The notes beneath the pieces were generated by a model that saw nothing but the letters and a program-made list of their open reading frames with translations, was not told the origin of the DNA and searched no databases. 64,000 bases of DNA, taken from the NCBI GenBank assembly GCA_035295225.1, contig DATGJI010000023.1:62001-126000 (forward strand), given 5' to 3'. A program made the position numbers and the translations under genes. This DNA is from Candidatus Eremiobacteraceae bacterium. GTDB taxonomy: Bacteria > Vulcanimicrobiota > Vulcanimicrobiia > Eremiobacterales > Eremiobacteraceae. Positions 27,455 through 37,431 of this stretch are shown here, piece after piece (positions within the stretch are counted from its first letter, which is position 1; every line of letters starts with the position of its first letter).

Positions 27455-28032
27455 GCGCGGATCCAGCCGCGGCTGCGGCCGAAGCGGATGAACGTGAGCG
27501 CAATCGCCGCAACCGTGCAATCCACGACGATCGCCCAGACGGCCGTGTGGGAATCGCGAGCGAAGGCACCGCGTTCACCGAACGCGATCGCGAGCGTCGC
27601 CCAGGACACGAAGGCGCACAACGCCGCCGCTGCGGCAACCGCCGCGATGAAAACCGGAAAGGAGTCCCAGAAGAATCGGTTGGCGAGCAGACCCGCGCCA
27701 AATCCGGCCAGCGTGAAACCGAGCACGTTGACGCCGCCGCCGCCAAGCGCGTCGGCGATCAATCCGGCGAGCAACCCGAGCCAGCCGCCGGTGACGACTC
27801 CGCAGCGAAGTCCCGTCCACACGACGAGCACGATGAGCAGCGAGATGTGCGCCCCGCGAAATTCGACGCTGCTCAAGACGGTGGATTGGACGATGCTTGC
27901 GGCGATCGCGAGTAAGGCCAGAAGGCCGAAGCGCGGGGGCACAGAGATCTCCGCGTCGACACGCGGTCGCCGCGGTGTGCCCGATCCGATCCGCAGCCGT
28001 TCATCCGCGCGCGCAGGATCGAGCGTGCTCAT
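27451..28032 (-). CDS. mreD: Rod shape-determining protein MreD
   Basis: An integral membrane protein of 193 residues with five or so hydrophobic segments from residue 36 onward and a polar N-terminal tail. MreD links MreC and MreB in the elongasome. Sequence similarity within the family is low, so the name rests on topology and on its exact position between mreC and mrdA, with four-base overlaps on both sides. Confidence 0.85.
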   Translation of the reverse strand: MSTLDPARADERLRIGSGTPRRPRVDAEISVPPRFGLLALLAIAASIVQSTVLSSVEFRGAHISLLIVLVVWTGLRCGVVTGGWLGLLAGLIADALGGGGVNVLGFTLAGFGAGLLANRFFWDSFPVFIAAVAAAAALCAFVSWATLAIAFGERGAFARDSHTAVWAIVVDCTVAAIALTFIRFGRSRGWIRA

Positions 28033-28850
28033 CGCGCGACCAGCACGAGCACGCGGTCGAGCGATTCGAACTTCACGGCCGGGTCGAGGACGGCGACTTG
28101 GTAGAGCGCGTTGTCCTTACGGTCGATCTCGCTCACCGTGCCGATCGGAATTCCAGCCGGATAGATCTCGCCTAAGCCCGTCACGACGACATCGCCTGCG
28201 GCCATGCGGACGTCCTGTCCGATGTATTTCATCCGCGCGTGCAGCCAAGTACCTGTGACGATGCCCCACGCGTGCGAACGTTGCAGATACGCGGGCACCG
28301 CGCTCGTCGGATCGACGATCAGCAGGACGTGCGCGGACGATCGCCCGACGTCGACGACGTGTCCGATCAACCCGTCGCCGTTCAGCACGACATCGTTGAG
28401 CGCGATTCCCTCACTTGACCCGCGATCGATCGTGAGCTCGCGCCGAGCGGCTTCCGGCGCGTAGCCGACGACGTCGGCTTCGATCGTGCGGCCTGGAACG
28501 GCCGCGCGGACGGCCAGCATGCGCAATAATTCTCGGTTTTCGACGGCGTGCTCTTTGAGGCGCTCGTCGGCCGCCGCGAGCGCGCGCGCTTTGGCTGCGA
28601 GCGCGGCATCTTGCTCGCCGATGACGCGAGCATGCGTGGCGACGTATGCCTCGGTCGCGATGACGCGGCCGGTCATCATCAGCGCGCTTTGTATCGGAGC
28701 GACGACGGTACCCGCGACTTGATCGGCGAACGATTGGCGGCCGCGGCGCGCGGCGTCGATCTCGATCAGCATGACGACGGACGCGACGATGATCAGCGCG
28801 AGGAAAACGAGGAGCTTTCTTTCATCCCAGAACGAAGGAATCGCCACCAC
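28029..28850 (-). CDS. mreC: Rod shape-determining protein MreC
   Basis: Bitopic protein with a transmembrane helix (LLVFLALIIVASVVMLIEI) near the N-terminus, a coiled coil (DAALAAKARALAAADERLKE) and the two beta domains typical of MreC (VVGYAPEAARRELTIDRGSS, then GDVVVTGLGEIYPAGIPIGT). It activates PBP2 in the periplasm. The start is uncertain: GTG 28850 or 28847 gives the usual short cytoplasmic tail and overlaps mreB by 58 bases; the open frame itself extends to 28937. About 273 residues. Confidence 0.92.
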   Translation of the reverse strand: MVAIPSFWDERKLLVFLALIIVASVVMLIEIDAARRGRQSFADQVAGTVVAPIQSALMMTGRVIATEAYVATHARVIGEQDAALAAKARALAAADERLKEHAVENRELLRMLAVRAAVPGRTIEADVVGYAPEAARRELTIDRGSSEGIALNDVVLNGDGLIGHVVDVGRSSAHVLLIVDPTSAVPAYLQRSHAWGIVTGTWLHARMKYIGQDVRMAAGDVVVTGLGEIYPAGIPIGTVSEIDRKDNALYQVAVLDPAVKFESLDRVLVLVAR

Positions 28851-29899
28851 CTGCCGATCAGCGAGACGGACGCCGGAAACAACGTATCGAACAAAACGCG
28901 ATCGCGCAGGATCTCGCCCGTGCCGAGCGCCACGCACGAGAGCGGCCGGTCTGCCGTACGAACCGGCAACCGCAGAACGAGGCCCAACGTTTCCGCCAGC
29001 CCCGCGATCTGCGAGCCGCCGCCCGCCAGAACGAATCCGCGCTCCGAAAGATCGCGCACGAGTTCCGGGGGCGTCCGCTCGACGACGGCGCGGATCGCGT
29101 CCACGATCTCACCGAGCGGCTCGGCGATCGCCGCGCCGATTTCTTCCTCGCGTACCTCGAGCGTTCCCGGCCGCCGTTCGCGCAAGAACTGTCCGATCAC
29201 GGCTATCGGCTTGCGTCCAAGCGGCCGCCCGTAATAACCGAGAGAGATCTTCAACTGCTCGGCCGTCCGTTCGCCGATCAAGAAGCCGCGCGACGAGCGC
29301 AAGCGTGCGCTGATCGCTTCGTCAAGCTTATCCCCGCCGAGCTTGATGGAAGAGCCGACGACGATGCCGCCCAACGCGATGACCGCGATCTCCGTGGTGC
29401 CGCCGCCGATGTCCGCGATGCCGCATGCATTGGGCTCGATCACCGGGAGGCCCGCACCGACCGCGGCCGCCATCGCCTGCTCGACGAAATAGACGCGGCC
29501 CGCTCCGGCGCCGAGCGCCGCTTGGGTGACGGCTTTCTTCTCGACGACGGTCGCCGATCCGGGAACGCCGATCATGACGCGCGGCGGGATCAGCGGCCGT
29601 CCGCGCAGCGCGCGCTCGAGCAAGCGTTTGACGAGCGCCTCCGTGTAGGTGAAATTCGAGACGACGCCGTTGCGCATCGGACGGACAACCGTGATATTGC
29701 GCGGAGTGCGGCCGAGCATCTGACGCGCGCCCTCGCCGACCGTGATGATCTCGCCGGTGTCGGTGTCGACCGCGACCATGCTCGGCTCCGAAAATCGTAT
29801 GCCCTCGCCGCGCACGAACACAGGCGTATTCGCCGTGCCGAGATCCACGCCGACCTCGGGGGCGAAGCGCGCATATAACCGATCGAAGAGTCCGCTCAT
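28793..29899 (-). CDS. mreB: Rod shape-determining actin homologue MreB
   Basis: Membrane-associated actin-like ATPase that orients wall synthesis. VGVDLGTANTPVFV (residues 17-30) is phosphate loop 1, ADIGGGTTEIAVIALGG (near 166) is phosphate loop 2, and FVLAGGGSQIAGLAE (near 295) is the adenosine motif. At 368 residues it is slightly longer than usual because of a C-terminal basic and aromatic tail (RWWRFLRSGMKES) that could help membrane contact. It is followed by mreC, mreD and mrdA, and preceded by maf. Confidence 0.95.
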   Translation of the reverse strand: MSGLFDRLYARFAPEVGVDLGTANTPVFVRGEGIRFSEPSMVAVDTDTGEIITVGEGARQMLGRTPRNITVVRPMRNGVVSNFTYTEALVKRLLERALRGRPLIPPRVMIGVPGSATVVEKKAVTQAALGAGAGRVYFVEQAMAAAVGAGLPVIEPNACGIADIGGGTTEIAVIALGGIVVGSSIKLGGDKLDEAISARLRSSRGFLIGERTAEQLKISLGYYGRPLGRKPIAVIGQFLRERRPGTLEVREEEIGAAIAEPLGEIVDAIRAVVERTPPELVRDLSERGFVLAGGGSQIAGLAETLGLVLRLPVRTADRPLSCVALGTGEILRDRVLFDTLFPASVSLIGRWWRFLRSGMKESSSFSSR

Positions 29900-29905
29900 C
29901 CGTCC

Positions 29906-30496
29906 TTACGCAACTTCAAAACCGAGATCGGCGAACACGAGACCGAGCCGCGCGAGCGGCAGCCCCATGACCGCGTAGAAATCCCCGTTGACCGATGCGA
30001 CGTTGAGCGCGCCTTGGCCTTGGATGCCGTATGCGCCGGCCTTGTCCATCGGCTCGCCGCTGTCGACGTACGAACGGATGCGCGCTGCCGAGAGCGGAAG
30101 GAACCGGACGCTCGTGGATTCGACGCCGCTGCTCTGCCGCATCCGCGCTCGATCGATGACGGCGAAGCCCGTATGCACTCGGTGTTCCCGGCCTGATAGA
30201 AGCTCGAGCATGCGGCGCGCGTCGGCCGCATCGCGCGGCTTTCCCAGCGCGACGCCGCCGACATCTACAACAGTATCCGCAGCGATGAGCACCGGCGGTC
30301 CGTGGGACTCCGCTGCCGCGGCTTTGCCTTCGGCATGGAATTGCGCGAGCGCCGCCGGAGTCATGCCCGGGGCGAGGGTGTTGTCTTCGTCGTAGGAACT
30401 GCGCACGACCGTGACCGCTAGCCCGAGGCCGCGCAGCAGCTCGAGACGGCGGGGCGATGCGGACGCGAGCGTGACCGCGGTCAGTCGTTCAGACAC
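29906..30496 (-). CDS. maf: Maf-like nucleoside triphosphate pyrophosphatase
   Basis: House-cleaning enzyme that hydrolyses non-canonical NTPs such as dTTP/UTP or modified nucleotides. Family motifs: LASASPRRLELLRGLGL (residues 10-26), IAADTVVDVGG (near 71), LGKPRDAADARRML, and GAYGIQGQGALNV. 196 residues, GTG start. It lies six bases upstream of mreB, a frequent Maf-mre linkage in bacteria. Confidence 0.94.
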   Translation of the reverse strand: MSERLTAVTLASASPRRLELLRGLGLAVTVVRSSYDEDNTLAPGMTPAALAQFHAEGKAAAAESHGPPVLIAADTVVDVGGVALGKPRDAADARRMLELLSGREHRVHTGFAVIDRARMRQSSGVESTSVRFLPLSAARIRSYVDSGEPMDKAGAYGIQGQGALNVASVNGDFYAVMGLPLARLGLVFADLGFEVA

Positions 30497-30505
30497 GAAC
30501 GCCGC

Positions 30506-30988
30506 TCAATAGTACGTCACGCCGCGATCGCGGATAAAGCCGGCTTCGTGCCGCCCGCGCGGATCGTGATGCGTCCAATGGATGACGGGACCGGATGGAT
30601 CGATGGCGAGCTCGCCTCTAACGGTCACGTCGTCGCCGGCGCGAACCGCCGCCGCGCGTGCGATGGAGATGTTGTCGGCGACCAGGACGTCTTGTTCGTC
30701 GCCGCCTGATATAACGGCGACCACGAATCGTTCGTGAGCACCGCTCTCGCTATCGCTCGTCGACAGCACGCGCAGTATTCTGCCTTCGACGGTCACTTCG
30801 GAGCCCGACCGGCCATGCGCGATCGCGTCCAGCGCGCCGGCGTTGTCCGCATCTGCGCCCCGCGCGCAACCAAACACCGCGAGCGCGGCGATCACGGCGA
30901 GCGGTGTGCTGCGAGTCACGACGATGCGCGCTGCGCGTCGCACTGCGAGTGCTTTCTCGACCACACGTTCGGAATTGTGGGGAACCAT
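30506..30988 (-). CDS. Putative lipoprotein with DUF3465-like domain
   Basis: The C-terminus (WTHHDPRGRHEAGFIRDRGVTYY) matches the end of DUF3465 proteins, small exported proteins of unknown function that look like nucleotide- or OB-fold-type domains. A hydrophobic stretch ending LAVFGC suggests a lipoprotein signal with the modified cysteine near residue 41 of this model. The start is uncertain (ATG 30988 chosen; GTG 30943 or GTG 30919 would give a more usual short signal peptide). It lies between nadD and maf on the same strand. Confidence 0.65.
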   Translation of the reverse strand: MVPHNSERVVEKALAVRRAARIVVTRSTPLAVIAALAVFGCARGADADNAGALDAIAHGRSGSEVTVEGRILRVLSTSDSESGAHERFVVAVISGGDEQDVLVADNISIARAAAVRAGDDVTVRGELAIDPSGPVIHWTHHDPRGRHEAGFIRDRGVTYY

Positions 30989-31191
30989 CGGTCCTACTAT
31001 AATGGCAGACGTGCCACCCGATACACCGTCGTCAGATTCGTGGCCGCGCAAATATAGGCTACGCATCGCCGGTCAATGCCGGATCCTGATGCTTGGCTGG
31101 TTTGGCGCGTCCGCGTCGCGCAAGCGAACCCGACCGATTGCGACGGGGCGATTCGCATTCCCCGCCTTCGGCGCGAACTGAACTCCGCCAT

Positions 31192-31217
31192 CTGAAGGGG
31201 CCGACGTCAGTCGGCCC
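31192..31217. repeat. Family A palindromic repeat downstream of nadD
   Basis: CTGAAG plus GGGCCGAC, loop GTCA, GTCGGCCC. It lies 19 bases past the nadD stop codon. Confidence 0.88.
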
Positions 31218-31236
31218 GCTCCGTTCGATCTGCTCA

Positions 31237-31833
31237 CTATCGATATAACCCGCGCTCACTAATATATTGCGCGACCGGTTCCACGACGAAGTCCGCGATT
31301 GATTCACCCGCCTTGACGCGCGCGCGAATCTCGCTTGCTTCGATGTCGGGCACGACCACATCGAGCCGTTCGAAGCGCGTTTGCAGGTCCGGAGGCAGAT
31401 GCGCGATGACCGCCAGCACGTCCGGCCAATCGCTGCCGCGCCGCGGCACGACGTAAAATCGTTCGACTGCGCGCGCGACTTCGTCAAGCCGTCGCCAGAC
31501 GCTGCGCGCAAGCGAATCGGCGCCGGCGATGAAGTTCAGCGCGTCGGCCGGGTTTGCGGCATGGACGAGGGCCAATGTATCGGCCGTAAAGACCGGGCCT
31601 TGTTGTTCGAGTGCGGTCGCATCGAACTGGATGCGGTCATCCTCACCGGCCAATGCGAGCCGCAGCATCGCTGCTCGATCCGCCGCGGATGCGTGCGTCG
31701 AGCGATGTGCAGGCGTGCCGACCGGAAGCACGAGCACGCGATCGAGTTGCGCCCGAAGAAGCGCGCCGCGCGCAATCGCCGTGTGCCCGAGATGCACCGG
31801 ATCGAACGTGCCGCCGAAGACGCCGCTGCGCAC
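31237..31833 (-). CDS. nadD: Nicotinate-nucleotide adenylyltransferase
   Basis: Makes deamido-NAD from nicotinate mononucleotide. The nucleotidyltransferase motif GVFGGTFDPVHLGH is at residues 4-17, LVLPVGTPAHR follows, and the usual second motif (ISSTxIR) appears in the form DIEASEIRARV. GTG 31833 was chosen because the family starts close before that motif; a longer frame would overlap obgE. 198 residues. The usual partner rsfS is not adjacent. Confidence 0.92.
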   Translation of the reverse strand: MRSGVFGGTFDPVHLGHTAIARGALLRAQLDRVLVLPVGTPAHRSTHASAADRAAMLRLALAGEDDRIQFDATALEQQGPVFTADTLALVHAANPADALNFIAGADSLARSVWRRLDEVARAVERFYVVPRRGSDWPDVLAVIAHLPPDLQTRFERLDVVVPDIEASEIRARVKAGESIADFVVEPVAQYISERGLYR

Positions 31834-31850
31834 GCGACGAGTCGCCCCGC

Positions 31851-33116
<1,266 letters not shown>

Positions 33117-33209
33117 CTATCGACCGTGCGTCGAATGGCAGCGGAGAAACACAGAGGCCCGCAACGTCGTGCGGGCCGAGCGGTGGAGGCACGAACTGCG
33201 TTGCGCCGG

Positions 33210-33494
33210 TCAAGCCTCGGCAGAGACTGCCACGACCTGCTGGTCGCGGCCGCGGCGCACGAATTTGACGACGCCGGCCGTCAGGGCGAACAGCGTGTTG
33301 TCTTTTCCCATGCCGACATTTTCGCCCGGATAGAAACGCGTGCCGCGCTGACGCAGGATGATGTTGCCGGCGCCGACTTTTTCGCCGCCGAACTTCTTGA
33401 CGCCGAGCCGCTGGGAATTCGAGTCGCGGCCGTTGCGCGACGATCCCAGGCCCTTCTTGTGGGCAAAACGCTGAAGGTTAATGTAGAAAGACAC
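33210..33494 (-). CDS. rpmA: Large-subunit ribosomal protein bL27 with Prp-type N-terminal extension
   Basis: Core bL27 sequence ([42 protein letters not shown], then [16 protein letters not shown]). The N-terminus [10 protein letters not shown] precedes AHKKG; in Firmicutes an equivalent short peptide ending N-L-Q-x-F is removed by the cysteine protease Prp to free the N-terminus that reaches the peptidyl-transferase centre. The gene for bL21 (rplU), normally just upstream, is not seen here. 94 residues. Confidence 0.96.
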   Translation of the reverse strand: MSFYINLQRFAHKKGLGSSRNGRDSNSQRLGVKKFGGEKVGAGNIILRQRGTRFYPGENVGMGKDNTLFALTAGVVKFVRRGRDQQVVAVSAEA

Positions 33495-33671
33495 TTCGTG
33501 TGGTTCTCCAGTTTAGAATTCGGGACAGCGGCAAGGGCGCCGCATCGATACAAACGCCCCGGTAGTATATCAAACGCGCGCTCGCGGGTCAAACCACCCC
33601 TTGTTGAGCCAAATAAACCCTTCACGAACACACCAGTCGGACTACACAAGAAACTCTTAGTTGGCCCGGTA

Positions 33672-34139
33672 ATGCTTCTGCGGCGATGCTTCGGGCCGGG
33701 AGCCGATGTGAAACCCGTTGATTTGATACCAAGCCTGCTCGATCGTTTTCCAGCCTTTCGAGTTCGTTGGCGGAACTATCAAGAGCTTTGGGAAGGCGAC
33801 GATTCTCCACGGACCTTTCTTGACGCCGCGCAATTTTCAAGTTTCGTGATCGAACGTATCGTGTGTGGCGACAACGCGACGGTGCAGAACTCGTTTGATT
33901 ACTTAGAGTCGATGTTGAACGAAACCTCATCAGATTCTGATCTTGCGGGGCTCATCATAGTCGGAATCCTGGAAGGCATTTACTTGCAGATGTCGTCGAG
34001 GATTGACGAAGGCAATCTGTGCGAGCAGTACATGGGACCGAAAACCATTGCGGGATGGAAGTACCTCGAGCGAACTTGGGCCGGCAAGAAATCCCTCGCC
34101 GACGTAATCGAGGGGGAGATCCGTCCAGACGATGGCTAG
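33672..34139 (+). CDS. Protein of unknown function, DUF7674-like
   Basis: A soluble, mostly helical acidic protein of 155 residues. The pattern (IPSLLDRFPAFRVRWRNY, then LFEP-like ERIVCGDNATVQNSFDYLES, GLIIVGILEGIYLQ, and MGPKTIAGWKYLERTW) resembles DUF7674 proteins, often found alone or beside toxin-immunity loci. The relation is inferred from memory of the family pattern. The surrounding DNA has clearly lower G+C than its neighbours, hinting at recent transfer. The start is ATG 33672, or GTG 33708, which has GGGAG five bases upstream. Confidence 0.7.
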   Translation: MLLRRCFGPGADVKPVDLIPSLLDRFPAFRVRWRNYQELWEGDDSPRTFLDAAQFSSFVIERIVCGDNATVQNSFDYLESMLNETSSDSDLAGLIIVGILEGIYLQMSSRIDEGNLCEQYMGPKTIAGWKYLERTWAGKKSLADVIEGEIRPDDG

Positions 34140-34238
34140 ATTCGTCCACCTTGGAAGGTTATGGGCCGGTTTCCAAGCTCTTATCGCTTATCCCGTAAAA
34201 CCGGCCCCGGCCGTTGCCGCCGCCCCGATTGCTTCTAT

Positions 34239-35501
34239 TTAGTGACGGCGGATCAAACCTCGCAGCGACGACCTATCCACCATCGGGAGCCGCGCCCCGT
34301 TTTCCCCGAATGGTCTCGCCACGATGCGATACTCAAACGCGACGGTCGAGCGGCCGCCGCGATTTTCGCGTACCGTAAAGCCGGCGTTCGTTTTCTGCGT
34401 GATATACAGGCCGTTCGTATCCCCTTCCGGCGTGACGAATACAAGGTAACTGGCGCGCTGATCGATGACGTTTGCGAAGTCCGAGCTCAAGGCGACGCGC
34501 GATTGTCCGTTGACCAATTGGGCTTCGCCATAATCCTCGACTGATGGAACGCTCGCGGTAGGAACGTAGCGTGTCACGCTGCGGCCAGATCCGCCTTTGA
34601 TAGGAGCGCAGCCCGCGACGCACGTTCCGTTCTGGTAGTAGTCACCGCCGATATCCACGCTTCCATTTGCCGTGAATCCACCGCGCGTATTGACGTTGCC
34701 GATAAAGTCGACGTACATCACCGATTGCGATCCGGTGCACGGGTTATCGCTCGGGTTGCTGCACGCCGCGAGCAGATAGACATCGTGTGTGGAACCCACG
34801 AGACTCAGCGTCGGATCATCAAGAGTGGATTCGGTATTGCCTCCTCCGCCGAAAGCATTCATCGCCACATAGTTTGTGGACGTCCCGTAGACCCCGGTAC
34901 CGTTTGTCGAAGATCCGGTCACGCCATAGTTGAGCGTTCCGCCATCAGTCGAATCATCGTGGCCCCACAAACCCGATCGACCGTGGCCAAAGATCGAGCT
35001 GTTGTTCTGTGTCGAAGTGTTCGTGCCGTCGTTTGAGAGCGCGACGGACTGGATTCCATCTTGAGTGCCGGTGTTCTCGACGAACAGCGCGCTCTGGTTG
35101 ACGGAGAATGCCCTGACGCCGTTCCCATTCGTCGACGTGCCCTCGACTCCGGTTCCGTTGGTCGAAGTGCCCATCACGCCGAAATCGAACACGCCGCTCG
35201 TGGATTGATCCTGTCCGAGTACGCCGGACACGCCATTTTTCGCGCTCGTGCTCTTGAATTTTGTCTGGCCGTCAGCGCCGTTACCGCTTGACGAGACGCC
35301 TCGAATCCCGGCGCCCGTAGACGTATTCGTCTCGACGAGGCAAGGCGTCGAGCTGGCGCACGTCGCGCTTACCATCGGCGTGACGAAATGCGCGTAGTCG
35401 TTTGCCGCGAGCGCAGGCAAATGCATCGCGCTCCCCACTCCGAGCGCGGCGACAAGAAGCGCAGCCGAACCACAAAGACGTACGATCGTTGCCCGAGTCA
35501 T
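34239..35501 (-). CDS. Secreted repeat protein with GVxGTSTNG repeats
   Basis: A signal peptide (residues 1-33, ending LPALAA) leads into a Gly/Ser/Thr/Asn-rich region with repeats of the form G-V-x-G-T-S-T-N-G-x-G-V, seen at least four times, interrupted by GVLGQDQSTSG and GLWGHDDSTDG units of similar period. The C-terminal 90 residues are different: TPEGDTNGLYITQKTNAGF and VAFEYRIVARPFGENGARL resemble a beta-rich domain in surface and phage-tail-like proteins. A strong Shine-Dalgarno GGGGAGG lies six bases before ATG 35501, so high expression is likely. Function unknown; a cell-surface beta-solenoid is inferred. Confidence 0.8.
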   Translation of the reverse strand: MTRATIVRLCGSAALLVAALGVGSAMHLPALAANDYAHFVTPMVSATCASSTPCLVETNTSTGAGIRGVSSSGNGADGQTKFKSTSAKNGVSGVLGQDQSTSGVFDFGVMGTSTNGTGVEGTSTNGNGVRAFSVNQSALFVENTGTQDGIQSVALSNDGTNTSTQNNSSIFGHGRSGLWGHDDSTDGGTLNYGVTGSSTNGTGVYGTSTNYVAMNAFGGGGNTESTLDDPTLSLVGSTHDVYLLAACSNPSDNPCTGSQSVMYVDFIGNVNTRGGFTANGSVDIGGDYYQNGTCVAGCAPIKGGSGRSVTRYVPTASVPSVEDYGEAQLVNGQSRVALSSDFANVIDQRASYLVFVTPEGDTNGLYITQKTNAGFTVRENRGGRSTVAFEYRIVARPFGENGARLPMVDRSSLRGLIRRH

Positions 35502-35673
35502 TTCAAACCTCCCCAATGACGACGATGGTGATGCCCAGCGAGGGAAAAGGCGACCCCTCAGGCGCGTCGCCCGCTCGGCCTCAACTCTAGCACCGCAGCG
35601 TCCGTTGCGCGTCCTCGGGAGACCGCCCGGTACGAAGCAGACGAAATTCTCCTCGCCTTCGCTTCGGGAACGG

Positions 35674-35705
35674 GCTAAAACAAGAGGCCGCCTTACGGCG
35701 GCCTC
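35674..35705 (-). terminator. Rho-independent terminator of the Kelch lipoprotein gene
   Basis: On the minus strand a nine-bp stem GAGGCCGCC/GGCGGCCTC with a four-base loop is followed by TTGTTTTAG. It lies 40 bases after the stop codon of the gene at 35747. Confidence 0.85.
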
Positions 35706-35746
35706 GCATCCCGACCAGACTGCCCGCCTTCTAACGGGGCAGGCGC

Positions 35747-36793
35747 TTATGGTTGATAGATCTGCGTGTAGTTATAGTATTGGATGTGACCCGCGGCGCC
35801 GTTGTTCGAACCACCGATGCAGTAGAGAAGGCCGTTCACCGTGGCCGATTCCGGCGCGATGACGGCAAACGGCATCGGCGCAAGACTCGTCCACGTGTTG
35901 GTCGAGCTATCGTAACCGTCAAGGAGATTCTGCGGGCCCGTTTTCTTCACTCCGCCGGCGGCATATAGCGTGTTGCCGACGACTCCGGCGCAACCGGCTT
36001 GACGCGGCGCAAACATGTGCTTCTTCGTGGTCCACGAGTTTGAATGCAGATTGTAGACCTCGTTGTCTTCGGTCGTATTCCCCGTATTCAAGAGGCCGCC
36101 CGCGGCGACGATGGACGTGCCGATCGTCCCCACGAACGAATACGATTTGCCGAGGTTCAGCGGAGCCGCGCTCGTCCAGACGTTCGTCGTCGGGTTGTAG
36201 ACCTGCACGCCGGAGAATCTCCCAGCGCCGTTGTTGAAGCCGCCCACGACGTAGATGAGTCCTTTGTCGACGGTTGGGATGATGCTGTCCACGGCCGTCG
36301 GAAGCGGTGCCTTCGTGGACCAACTATTCGTCACTGGATCGTAGGCCTCGACGACGTTCAACGTGTTGTTGGCCGCATCGGCGCCCCCGATTGCGTACAC
36401 GATGCCGTTGACCGCTGCTGCGCCGAGCGCATAACGCTTGGTGGGCATCTGCGCGCCGGTCTTCCAGGTGTTGGTGGACGTATCGTAGATCTCGTTCTTC
36501 CCGACCACGGTGAGCGAATCGTATCCGCCGACCACGTAGATTTTCGTCCCGACTGCGGCGGCACCGCCGGCATAGCGCTTTGTGGGCGCCGGCGCGCCCG
36601 CAGACCAAGTGTTGCTCGTGGCCGAGCGAGCGAAATTCGCGGATGCGGCGCGTTGCATAGCCGGCTGACCTTCGCCGACGAAGCGAGGGACGACAGCGTT
36701 TGAACCGCCGCCGCATGCAGCCATCGTCACGCAAACCGCGGCGGCACCGATCGCCGATCCCCAGAGGGCGGGGCTAGGATTTCTACGAGACAT
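35747..36793 (-). CDS. Kelch-repeat lipoprotein (predicted beta-propeller)
   Basis: The signal peptide ends in VTMAACGGGS, a lipobox with the modified cysteine near residue 27. After a short linker come about six Kelch repeats of 45-50 residues, each with a GG doublet and spaced Tyr/Trp (IYVVGGYDS, VYAIGGADA, IYVVGGFNN, SIVAAGGLL, LYAAGGVKK, LYCIGGSNN, with NTW or NSW following). Such propellers bind sugars or proteins at the cell surface. ATG 36793 has GGAG five bases upstream. The repeats are clear; the ligand is unknown. Confidence 0.9.
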   Translation of the reverse strand: MSRRNPSPALWGSAIGAAAVCVTMAACGGGSNAVVPRFVGEGQPAMQRAASANFARSATSNTWSAGAPAPTKRYAGGAAAVGTKIYVVGGYDSLTVVGKNEIYDTSTNTWKTGAQMPTKRYALGAAAVNGIVYAIGGADAANNTLNVVEAYDPVTNSWSTKAPLPTAVDSIIPTVDKGLIYVVGGFNNGAGRFSGVQVYNPTTNVWTSAAPLNLGKSYSFVGTIGTSIVAAGGLLNTGNTTEDNEVYNLHSNSWTTKKHMFAPRQAGCAGVVGNTLYAAGGVKKTGPQNLLDGYDSSTNTWTSLAPMPFAVIAPESATVNGLLYCIGGSNNGAAGHIQYYNYTQIYQP

Positions 36794-36984
36794 GGACGCT
36801 CCTTCAATGCATAGCAGCGTGCGAGCTTTATTCCATTGCACGCATCGTCGACTCACGTCACGTTACGCGAATGAGCGGCCGTCACCACCCGAACGTCGAC
36901 AATTGATTCGTAAGGCCTACGCCGGCCGTTTCGCGCTCGCTTGGGTCGCTCACCAATGGCCTAGGCGCACCGCAGAGTTCGCTT

Positions 36985-37022
36985 CAATAGAGAAGGCGCG
37001 GAGCTCGTTCGAGCCCCGCGCC
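36985..37022 (-). terminator. Hairpin terminator after the small helical protein gene
   Basis: Minus-strand stem GGCGCGG/CCGCGCC enclosing a second perfect stem GCTCG/CGAGC, followed by TTCTCTATTG. It lies 27 bases past the stop of the gene at 37049. The T-tract is imperfect. Confidence 0.65.
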
Positions 37023-37048
37023 GTGGACAACACTTCGAAATTCGGAGC

Positions 37049-37264
37049 CTACGTTTTGTCGCGCAGCTTGCGTTTCGCCTCGTCCATGTCGGCCTTCGTC
37101 CTCTCGACATCCTCGTGGACGAACGACTTGACCTTCTCGCCTGTCGTCATCTCATCGCCGGCGACATCTCGCTTCGCGCGTTCGAGCTCTGCCTTGGTTC
37201 TATGTTCCAGTTCATGAGCCGCGTCTTTGCCGTCAGCGACGGTCTTTTTTAGCTGGTCTGTCAT
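37049..37264 (-). CDS. Small charged helical protein (LEA/CsbD-like)
   Basis: Seventy-one residues, almost entirely Lys/Glu/Asp/Ala, predicted to form long amphipathic helices (KKTVADGKDAAHELEHRTKA, then GEKVKSFVHEDVERTKADMD). It has no cysteine and no hydrophobic core. Such proteins resemble CsbD or late-embryogenesis-abundant stress proteins, but no specific family motif is visible. GGGGG lies eight bases before the ATG, and a hairpin terminator follows, so it is a single-gene unit. Confidence 0.72.
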   Translation of the reverse strand: MTDQLKKTVADGKDAAHELEHRTKAELERAKRDVAGDEMTTGEKVKSFVHEDVERTKADMDEAKRKLRDKT

Positions 37265-37431
37265 CGTGAGCGCCCCCTTTGCAACGCTCAGATGGTATAC
37301 CCACTGCGATCGACCTCATAACGCGGCACTGCGGGAACCCATATCTTGACGACGTTTCAGCCCGACTCTGACGGGGGTATAAGAGTCACAATATATCTAT
37401 ATACCTATGCGACCGCAAAAGATCGGACTGA

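Noticed and set aside
31002-31181. 59-residue plus-strand frame starting with ATG directly after a TATAAT
   Set aside because: No ribosome binding site, no recognisable domain, no matching -35 element seen, and composition like a random GC-rich frame; it could still be a leaderless gene but support is too thin.
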